14,711 nt of DNA from Deltaproteobacteria bacterium (GTDB taxonomy: Bacteria; Desulfobacterota_C; Deferrisomatia; Deferrisomatales; JACRMM01): NCBI GenBank assembly GCA_016218905.1, contig JACRCS010000568.1, positions 1 to 14,711 on the forward strand, read 5' to 3'. The notes beneath the pieces were generated by a model. The model saw only the letters and a list, made by a program, of their open reading frames with translations, had not been told where the DNA came from and made no database searches. The translations under genes and the position numbers were made by a program. Shown here piece after piece: positions 1 to 5,563 of the stretch. Position 1 is the first letter of the stretch. Each line of letters opens with the position of its first letter.

Positions 1-25
1 ATGCAAAGTGCGACAAGTTGTTTTG

Positions 26-143
26 TTCTTCTCTGTGTCCTCTGCGTCTCTGCGAGAGACATCTTTTCGGTCCTTCCGGAAATGCGCAGCAAGAGCACGA
101 AAGACGAATATCTCGCAGAGGCGCAGAGAGCGCAGAGGAAGAA
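26..143. repeat. CTCTGCG-type imperfect inverted repeat
   Basis: The left arm (26-57) and the right arm (111-143) are reverse complements apart from one single-base gap and about four mismatches. Both are built on the words CTCTGCG and TCTCTGCG. The spacer of about 53 bases shows no clear coding signal. The start of the window is open in two forward frames, but their products are low-complexity and Arg/Glu-rich, as expected from the repeat itself, so I call no gene here. Repeats of this flavour are dispersed between genes in many environmental bacterial genomes. The role is unknown; transcribed, it could fold into a long hairpin. Confidence 0.75.
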
Positions 144-220
144 ATGGCCCACCAGCGCCCGGCCGAAGATGGTGGGCCGAGCCCACCCTACGGTACTGCA
201 AAAGCCTCAGTTATCAGGAG

Positions 221-290
221 CCCGAAGACTGGAAACCGAAGACTGAGAACTGAGAACCGAAAACCGAAAACCGAAGACCGAACCGAAGGT
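221..290. repeat. Degenerate period-7 (heptamer) tandem array
   Basis: Ten consecutive 7-base units can be read, most of the form ACCGAAR or ACTGAGA (ACCGAAG, ACTGAGA twice, ACCGAAA twice, ACCGAAG, ACCGAAC). On the other strand the unit is TTTCGGT, the same word family as the array at 8814-8883. The array ends only about 9 bases before the start of the radical SAM gene, so it occupies the place where that gene's promoter or leader would be. Together with the inverted repeat at 26-143 it fills most of the gene-free 298 bases at the start of the window; I see nothing else there. Confidence 0.8.
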
Positions 291-298
291 TTGAAGCG

Positions 299-1456
299 AT
301 GGCTGCGAGCTCGCGCAATCTCCCCGATTTCCTCGGGATACCCTCTCTCGAGGAGGTCTCCGACTCGATCGGCTCCGTCCGGCCTTTGCTCCTCGGAATT
401 CCCCTGGCCGCGAGCCCGAGCTACCGCAAGTGTCAGCTCGAGTGCGGCTTCTGTTTCGTCGAGCGGGAGGAGCGGGGGGCCTTCCTCAACCTTCGCGACC
501 ACCTGGACGTGATCGACCGGTTCGCCGAGGCCGGAGGTCGGTATGTTCGGACGGCAACGGTGGGCGAGCCCTTCCTGGACCCGATGTTCTTCAATCGCCG
601 GGGGCTCCCGGCGGCAACCGAGGCGGAGCGCTCGCGTTTTCCGCTGATCGACCACGCCAACCGCCGGGGCCTCTTCTGGACGAGCTTCTCGAACCTCCTG
701 GGCGTGACGGAACGGACGGCCGAGGAACTCGCCGCGCGCGACGTGAGCCTCATCGGGAAGCTCCACGCCATGGACCCGGACGTCCAGGAGCGGATGACGG
801 GAAACACCGGGCACTGCGGGGCGCGGCACTGGACGAGGGTGGGGGAGTGGACGGTGCCCCGGCAACTGAAGCTCCTCATGGACGCCGGCCTCAACCGCCC
901 GAGGCCCGGGGACGCTCCGAACGCCTCCCGCCTCGCCGTGGACATCGTCGCGACGCGGATGAACTTCCGCCACATCCCGGAGGTCGTCCGCTTCTGTCTG
1001 GACCGGAACGTCTACCCCTTCCTCGAAATGCTCGAACTCTTCGGGACCGCCGCGGAGACCGGGACCACGTACGGGCTCTCCCGGGCCGAACGCGAGTGGC
1101 TGTACGCGCGCCTCTGCGGGCTCGTCGGCGAAGAGTTCTTCTCGCCGGACGTGCGGTCCCGCACGAATGCCTTCTGCCCCGCGTTCACGGCCGGGTTGAT
1201 CTACAACCCCGACGGAAGCGTGCGCTACTGCTACTGCGCGAACTCGCCGTCGCGGCGAAACGTCGGGTCGGAGGATCTGCTCGCGCTCTTCGCGGAGCTT
1301 ACCCGCGAGCGCACCCGGATTCGGGGCGAGATCGAGGCTCTCCGGCGCCCCGACGAGGCGGAGGCGGCGCTCTCCCCCTGCCCCATGGGAGCCCACGGCA
1401 GGCCCCTGGTCGGCTTGCGCGAGGGCAAGGCGCGCGGCGCCGGCGTCGCCGCCTGA
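299..1456 (+). CDS. Radical SAM protein with SPASM-like C-terminal cysteines
   Basis: The 385-residue protein carries the canonical CxxxCxxC cluster-binding motif (Cys45, Cys49, Cys52, with Phe51 before the last Cys). A GEP at 89-91 matches the SAM-contacting GGEP-type motif. The C-terminal part has Cys293, Cys311, Cys313 and Cys361 around a stretch reading IYNPDGSVRYCYC, which resembles SPASM/twitch domains that bind one or two auxiliary Fe-S clusters. Known proteins with this plan modify peptides or proteins or mature enzymes, working in the cytoplasm. No short precursor-peptide gene is visible beside it. The ATG at 299 has only a weak AAGG upstream. It is separated from the catabolic operon by an oppositely oriented transporter, so a shared pathway is not implied. 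The substrate is unknown; the fold call is firm, the SPASM label less so. Confidence 0.85.
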   Translation: MAASSRNLPDFLGIPSLEEVSDSIGSVRPLLLGIPLAASPSYRKCQLECGFCFVEREERGAFLNLRDHLDVIDRFAEAGGRYVRTATVGEPFLDPMFFNRRGLPAATEAERSRFPLIDHANRRGLFWTSFSNLLGVTERTAEELAARDVSLIGKLHAMDPDVQERMTGNTGHCGARHWTRVGEWTVPRQLKLLMDAGLNRPRPGDAPNASRLAVDIVATRMNFRHIPEVVRFCLDRNVYPFLEMLELFGTAAETGTTYGLSRAEREWLYARLCGLVGEEFFSPDVRSRTNAFCPAFTAGLIYNPDGSVRYCYCANSPSRRNVGSEDLLALFAELTRERTRIRGEIEALRRPDEAEAALSPCPMGAHGRPLVGLREGKARGAGVAA

Positions 1457-1481
1457 CTCCTCCCGCTCTCCGCCGTCAGTT

Positions 1482-1519
1482 CCCCCTCCCCAGCGCGGGA
1501 GGGGGTTAGCGGGAGGGGG
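1482..1519. terminator. GC-rich hairpin plus third repeat arm between convergent genes
   Basis: CCCCCTCCC (1482-1490) pairs perfectly with GGGAGGGGG (1497-1505) across a 6-base loop. The same GGGAGGGGG occurs again at 1511-1519, so two alternative hairpins are possible. It lies between the stop of the radical SAM gene (1456) and the stop of the oppositely oriented transporter gene (1595), where a bidirectional terminator would be expected. There is no T-tract, so it is not a classic intrinsic terminator. It may equally be a dispersed REP-like element; G-runs could also form a quadruplex on the + strand. Confidence 0.45.
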
Positions 1520-1594
1520 CGCCGAAGGCCCCGTTCGTCGGCCCGTCTCCCGCACCTCGCGCCGCCCCCCGGTCTGGGCCTCTGTTTCCACCCG

Positions 1595-2674
1595 CTAAGC
1601 CCGCGCCGCCACACGTACGCCTGCTATGACGAGGGCGGCGCCGGCGAGTTGGGCGAGCGAGACGGTCTCTCCGAGGATCAGCCAGCTCAACCCGATCGTG
1701 AGCACCGGACCGAGTGAACCCACCAGCGCCGCGCGGTTGCTCCCCAGCCGGTGGATGGCGGCGACCAGCGCGAGGACCGGGATCACCGTCGAAAAGAGCG
1801 CCAGAGCGAGCGAGATCAGCAGGACGGGCCAGGGCTGGAGGAGCGTCGCCAGCGGTCGGGCGAGTGCGAAGTGGCCCGCTGTGGCGAGCGTGGAGATGCC
1901 TACCGCGGCCGCTGCGAAGCGAGAGGGTCCCAGGCGGCGGATCAGACCGTCGCTTCCCGCCAGGTAGCCCGCATAGCAGAGCGTCGAACCGAGGACCAAC
2001 CCGCAGCCTACGAGCACCGTCCTTCCTTCGCCGCCGATCCTGAGGTCGTGGGCGAGAGCCAGACCGATGCCGGCATACGAAAGAACGAGGGAGGCGACTT
2101 CACGGCCCTTCCAAGCCCGCCCGAAGGCGAAGACTCCGATGAGGACCGTGAACGTGGGATGAGAAAAGATGATGAGACGTTCGAGCCCCGCCGTGATGTA
2201 CCGCAGACCGACGAAATCGAGGATGGCGGCGCCGTAGTAGCCGGCGAGACTGAGCACGGTCAAGGTCACCCAGTCCCGCGCCTTGAGCGGCTCGGCGTCG
2301 GCTGGAGGCGCCGCCCGCGAGCCCAGCCAGAGGAAGAACGGCAGGGCGAAGCCCATTCGCATGACCAAGAGCGTGATCGCGTCCACGCCCATGGGGTAGG
2401 CCAACTTGATGAGGACCGCCTTGAACGAGTAGCCGAAGGCGGCGACGAGCGCGAGCCAGACGCCGACCGTCACGGAATGGCGGCCTTCTTCGGCCCCTTC
2501 CCCCTCCGCCGGCCCTGGCGTCTCGCCGGGCTCCGGCCTCGCCAGCGCCAGGGTGCCGTCGTCCGAACCGCTCGCGTCGCTTCCGCCGAGCGGCAGGCCG
2601 CCGGGCGTTCGAGGGGGCACACGCTCCACAGCCTGCGCAGCGGCAGGCGAACATTCCTCTTTTCTCTCAGACAC
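1595..2674 (-). CDS. DMT superfamily (EamA/RhaT) transporter
   Basis: From about residue 68 onward the protein is a series of hydrophobic helices, about ten in total, in two EamA-like halves. One half begins at VGVWLALVAAFGYSFK; the other ends in WLILGETVSLAQLAGAALV, the typical last helices of EamA proteins with the conserved GE. Members export or import amino acids, sugars, nucleotide-like or other small metabolites across the inner membrane; the substrate cannot be deduced. The frame is open back to 2833. I chose the GTG at 2674, which has GGAG 10 bases upstream and gives 359 residues, because a longer start would run through the divergent promoter region. The resulting N-terminal 67 residues are Pro/Glu/Gly-rich and hydrophilic. 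A GTG at 2473 would give a normal-length protein of 292 residues and is a real alternative. The gene diverges from the catabolic operon and could be co-regulated with it. Confidence 0.82.
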   Translation of the reverse strand: MSERKEECSPAAAQAVERVPPRTPGGLPLGGSDASGSDDGTLALARPEPGETPGPAEGEGAEEGRHSVTVGVWLALVAAFGYSFKAVLIKLAYPMGVDAITLLVMRMGFALPFFLWLGSRAAPPADAEPLKARDWVTLTVLSLAGYYGAAILDFVGLRYITAGLERLIIFSHPTFTVLIGVFAFGRAWKGREVASLVLSYAGIGLALAHDLRIGGEGRTVLVGCGLVLGSTLCYAGYLAGSDGLIRRLGPSRFAAAAVGISTLATAGHFALARPLATLLQPWPVLLISLALALFSTVIPVLALVAAIHRLGSNRAALVGSLGPVLTIGLSWLILGETVSLAQLAGAALVIAGVRVAARA

Positions 2675-2751
2675 TTGCGTTGATCTCCGCGAGAGGCCGC
2701 CGGAACCCGATGGCGACGAAGGGCTCTTTGAGGACCATTGGACACGATCTA

Positions 2752-2779
2752 TTGACGCTAGAGCAAGAAAAAGTATTTG
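2752..2779 (+). promoter_or_regulatory. Candidate sigma70-type promoter for the catabolic operon
   Basis: TTGACG (2752-2757) and TATTTG (2774-2779) are separated by 16 bases in an A-rich stretch that stands out from the GC-rich surroundings. The -35 is close to consensus; the -10 matches only half. It would start transcription near 2786, just before the operator at 2796-2811, so a bound repressor would sit at the start of transcription. A second possible -35, TTGACA at 2777-2782, lacks a convincing -10. Confidence 0.4.
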
Positions 2780-2788
2780 ACATGTCAA
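2777..2788. promoter_or_regulatory. Perfect 12-bp palindrome TTGACATGTCAA
   Basis: TTGACATGTCAA is identical to its reverse complement and lies in the divergent region between the transporter and the HMG-CoA-synthase-like gene, 7 bases before the TetR-type operator. Each arm contains the -35 word TTGACA, one per strand. It could be a binding site for another dimeric regulator, or a pair of overlapping divergent -35 elements. I cannot choose between these from sequence. Confidence 0.45.
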
Positions 2789-2795
2789 TTGAGAC

Positions 2796-2811
2796 GTGCG
2801 AACGTTCGTTC
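2796..2811. promoter_or_regulatory. Candidate TetR operator, copy 1
   Basis: GTGCGAACGTTCGTTC contains the perfect 10-bp palindrome CGAACGTTCG and matches the site at 13643-13658 at 12 of 16 positions with the same centre of symmetry. The core resembles operators of TetR repressors of acyl-CoA catabolism such as FadR of Bacillus (TGAATGA...TCATTCA type). It sits just downstream of the candidate promoter and 78 bases ahead of the first gene of the operon. The TetR gene at 12943-13614 is the natural candidate for the protein that binds it. Confidence 0.6.
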
Positions 2812-2888
2812 TCGTTGGGCGGCACATCGGCACTTCGAGAGGCGAGCAGGGTCATGGAATCGAGGACGCACCAAAGGAGAGAGTCGTG

Positions 2889-4322
2889 ATGGGACGAGCG
2901 AGCATCGTCGCGGCGGGTGCCTACATCCCCGTCCTGCGGCTGTCGCGTGACGCCATCGCCCAGGCCTGGGGCCGCAGCTCCCTCGGAGGGGAGCGGGCGG
3001 TGGCGAACCACGACGAGGACAGCCTCACCATGGCGGTGGAGGCCGCCTCGGACTGCCTGGCCGGCACGGAGCGGCGAGAGATCGACGCCCTCTACTTCGC
3101 CTCGACCACGGCTCCCTACCGCGAGAAGCAGAGCGCGGCGCTCCTCGCCGCCGCGCTCGATCTCCGGGAGGAGGTCACCACGACAGACTTCGGGAACTCG
3201 CTCCGGGCGGGCACGAACGCGTTGCTCGCCGCCTTCCACGCCGTGAGCGCGGGCGCGGTCGGCTCGGCACTTGTGGTGGCCGCCGACTGCAGGCTCGGCT
3301 ACCCGCGGTCCGACCAGGAACAGACCTTCGGGGACGCCGCCGCGGCGGTGCTGGTCCGTAACGTGGAGGGCGGGGCGACGCTGGCGTCTTCCTTCTCCTC
3401 CTGTCACGCGATGATGGACGTGTGGCGCAAGGACGCGGACACCTTCGTCCAGAGCTGGGAAGACCGTTGGGTCCAGACCGAGGGGTGGGCGCCGGCGGTG
3501 GACCGGGCGCTGAGGGCGGCGCTGGAGCGGGCCGACCTCCCCGCGAGCGAAATCGGCAGGCTCGTTTTGAGCGGCGGCAGCGTCGCCTCCCAGAAGCGGT
3601 TCGTGACCGGGTTGAGCATGCCTGCCGCGAACTGGCAGGACAACTTCGCGGGCACGGTCGGCGACGCGGGAGCGGCCCACGCCCTCCTCGGGTTGAGCGA
3701 TGCCCTCCACTCCGTTCCGAAGGGCGCCGTGATCGCCGTGGTCGCTTACGGGGACGGCGCGGACGCCTTGGTGCTTCGGGCCGGAGAGGTACGTCAGGCC
3801 GGCAGCCGCCGAGGCGTCCGGGGCTTCCTCTCCTCCAAACTGCCGCTGCCGAGCTACCAGCGCTACCTCTCGGCACGAAACCTCGTGGAGATCGCGCCGG
3901 GGGAACCCTTCCGCCTCTACCCGTCCGCCACCGCCTCCTGGCGGGATGAAGCGTCGGCGCTGCGCTGCCGCGCCTCGCGCTGCCGCCAGTGCGGCACGAC
4001 GGCTTTTCCGATCCAGCGCGTCTGCCACACGTGCCGCAGCAAGGACGACTTCGAAGAGGTCCGGCTGAGCGACCAGCGGGGCACGGTCTTCACCTACTCG
4101 GTCGATACCCTCGCCGGCCGAGGCGACGATCCCACGATCGTTCAGACCGTCGTCGAAATGGATGGGAGCAAGGCACGCGTCTACGCGCTCATGACGGATT
4201 GCGATCCCTGGCAGGTGAGTGTCGGAATGCCGGTGGAGCTGACCTTCCGACGTCTCTACGAAGGCGCCGGCTTCTACAACTACTTCTGGAAGTGCCGGCC
4301 GGTCCGTGGAGGTGAGCGCTGA
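2889..4322 (+). CDS. HMG-CoA-synthase-like (thiolase fold) protein fused to DUF35 zinc-ribbon/OB domain
   Basis: Residues 1 to about 335 follow the archaeal HMG-CoA synthase pattern: AYIP near residue 11, DEDSLTMAVEAA at 42-53, an RAGTNALL segment at 106-113. Residues 345-470 are a DUF35 domain with a four-Cys zinc ribbon (Cys365, Cys368, Cys379, Cys382) followed by an OB-fold starting GTVFTYSVD. In archaea, separate HMG-CoA synthase, DUF35 protein and thiolase form one complex in which DUF35 joins the two enzymes; here two of the three are fused and the thiolase is the next gene. By my alignment from memory the catalytic Glu, Cys and His are Thr73, Leu105 and Ser228, so this domain is probably not an active synthase but a structural or acyl-CoA-holding partner. 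The ATG at 2889 has AAAGGAG 9 bases upstream; the adjacent GTG at 2886 is equally placed. The reading frame extends to 2796, but that part overlaps the operator. It is the first gene of the operon, and its stop overlaps the thiolase start. Confidence 0.85.
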   Translation: MGRASIVAAGAYIPVLRLSRDAIAQAWGRSSLGGERAVANHDEDSLTMAVEAASDCLAGTERREIDALYFASTTAPYREKQSAALLAAALDLREEVTTTDFGNSLRAGTNALLAAFHAVSAGAVGSALVVAADCRLGYPRSDQEQTFGDAAAAVLVRNVEGGATLASSFSSCHAMMDVWRKDADTFVQSWEDRWVQTEGWAPAVDRALRAALERADLPASEIGRLVLSGGSVASQKRFVTGLSMPAANWQDNFAGTVGDAGAAHALLGLSDALHSVPKGAVIAVVAYGDGADALVLRAGEVRQAGSRRGVRGFLSSKLPLPSYQRYLSARNLVEIAPGEPFRLYPSATASWRDEASALRCRASRCRQCGTTAFPIQRVCHTCRSKDDFEEVRLSDQRGTVFTYSVDTLAGRGDDPTIVQTVVEMDGSKARVYALMTDCDPWQVSVGMPVELTFRRLYEGAGFYNYFWKCRPVRGGER

Positions 4323-5515
4323 TGGAAAGCATCAAGGATAAAGTCGCGATCATCGGGATGGGCTGCACGAAGTTCGGCGAGCGGTGGGACGCCGGCCTGA
4401 ACGATCTGGCGATCGAAGCCGCCTACGAAGCCTACGAGGACGCCGGCATCGGGCCGGAAGCGATTCAGGCCTGCTGGGTGGGCCAGTGCATCGGCCCCTA
4501 CATCGGCACCTCCGGCACGGTACCGGCGGAAGCGCTGAAGCTCCACGACATCCCGATCTCCCGCAACGAGAACTGGTGTGCGACGGGTTTGGAGGCGCTG
4601 CGCTCGGCCGCCCTGGGCGTCGCCAGCGGGCTGTATGACGTCGTGCTCGTGCTCGGGGTCGAGAAAGTCAAGGACACGGGGTTCGGTGGTCTCGGAACGG
4701 GCCGGGGGATGAGCCCCGTGTACGAGGCGCGCCGGTCTTCCCCCGGCTCCTTCGCCATGATCGGCACCCGCTACTTCCACGAGTACGGTATCGATCCGGA
4801 GGAGGGAAAGAAGGTCCTGGCGCGCATCGCCGTGAAGAATCATCACAACGGCTCCATGTCGCCCAAGGCCCATTTCCACAACGAGATCACGATCGAACAG
4901 GCCCTCAAGGCGCCGATCGTCGCCTGGCCGCTGGGCCTGCTGGACTGCTGCGGCAACAGCGACGGCGGGGCCGCCGCGATCCTCTGCCGTGCCGACATGG
5001 CCAAGGAGTTCCGGCGCGACCCCGTCTACGTCAAGGGCCTGGGGCTCGCGATCGACTCGGGCATGCCCCAATTCAGGCCGGGGTTCGGGTGGACGAGTTT
5101 CCCTTCGATGGTGAACTCCGCTCAGCAGGCCTACCGTCAGGCGGGCATCACCGACCCTCGCACGCAGATCGACCTCGCGGAGGTGCACGACTGCTTCACG
5201 GTGACCGAGCTGGCCATCTACGAGGACCTCGGTTTCAGCCCGCGCGGGAAGGCGCCCGAAGACGTGATGTCGGGGTTCTTCGACCTGGACGGCGGCCTGC
5301 CCGTGAACGCCGACGGCGGGCTGAAGTGCTTCGGCCACCCGGTGGCGGCGAGCGGGCTCAGAATGACCTATGAAATCTACAAGCAGCTTCAGGGCCGGGC
5401 CGAGACGCCTCAACGGCAAATCAAGGACGTGCGTCTGGGGCTGGCGCACAACTTCGGCGGCCCTCCGGCGCTGAGCGCGGTGGCGGTCTTCGGCCGGGAG
5501 CCCGGTTATCCCTAG
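4322..5515 (+). CDS. SCP2-type thiolase family protein (BbsB/Ltp2-like)
   Basis: A 397-residue protein with thiolase signatures: nucleophilic Cys86 in WCATG, EVHDCF with His289, and GHPVAASG with His339 near the C-terminus, followed by LAHNFGG. All residues needed for thiolytic (or retro-Claisen/aldol) cleavage are present. The SCP2 branch includes benzoylsuccinyl-CoA thiolase BbsB, which works with the DUF35 protein BbsA, and the steroid side-chain aldolase Ltp2, which also needs a DUF35 partner. The ATG shares its A with the TGA of the HMG-CoA-synthase/DUF35 gene (TGATG), so the two are translationally coupled and most likely form a complex. It should carry out the C-C cleavage step on a CoA thioester in the cytoplasm. 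Whether it is a thiolase or an aldolase, and on which substrate, is open. Confidence 0.88.
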   Translation: MESIKDKVAIIGMGCTKFGERWDAGLNDLAIEAAYEAYEDAGIGPEAIQACWVGQCIGPYIGTSGTVPAEALKLHDIPISRNENWCATGLEALRSAALGVASGLYDVVLVLGVEKVKDTGFGGLGTGRGMSPVYEARRSSPGSFAMIGTRYFHEYGIDPEEGKKVLARIAVKNHHNGSMSPKAHFHNEITIEQALKAPIVAWPLGLLDCCGNSDGGAAAILCRADMAKEFRRDPVYVKGLGLAIDSGMPQFRPGFGWTSFPSMVNSAQQAYRQAGITDPRTQIDLAEVHDCFTVTELAIYEDLGFSPRGKAPEDVMSGFFDLDGGLPVNADGGLKCFGHPVAASGLRMTYEIYKQLQGRAETPQRQIKDVRLGLAHNFGGPPALSAVAVFGREPGYP

Positions 5516-5563
5516 CACATGGGGCGAGCCGTGGCCTGAACGGCGATCGAGGAGGGAGAAGAG

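Noticed and set aside
1..253. Short open frames at the start of the window
   Set aside because: They follow the repeat sequence, are low-complexity and overlap each other in several frames, so they are not credible genes. A gene ending before position 1 cannot be judged.
221..290. The heptamer array as a possible CRISPR-like array
   Set aside because: The period is 7 bases with no unique spacers, and there are no cas genes. It is a degenerate simple tandem repeat.
188..1591. A 467-codon minus-strand frame across the radical SAM gene
   Set aside because: Its product is low-complexity and charged, and the plus strand has the CxxxCxxC and SPASM-like cysteines. The frame also runs through the heptamer repeat.
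1751..2683. A 310-codon plus-strand frame opposite the DMT transporter
   Set aside because: The product is Arg/Glu/Asp/Gly-rich without pattern, as expected when hydrophobic codons are read antisense. The minus strand gives about ten clean membrane helices.
2796..2888. A GTG start at 2796 for the HMGS-DUF35 protein
   Set aside because: It would put the start codon inside the dyad operator and add 31 residues before the conserved N-terminus. The Shine-Dalgarno lies ahead of 2886/2889.
4280..5518. A 412-codon minus-strand frame opposite the thiolase
   Set aside because: No motif and biased composition; the thiolase Cys, His and GHP motifs are on the plus strand. The same reasoning removes the frames at 5846-7186, 7192-8484 and 9947-11056.
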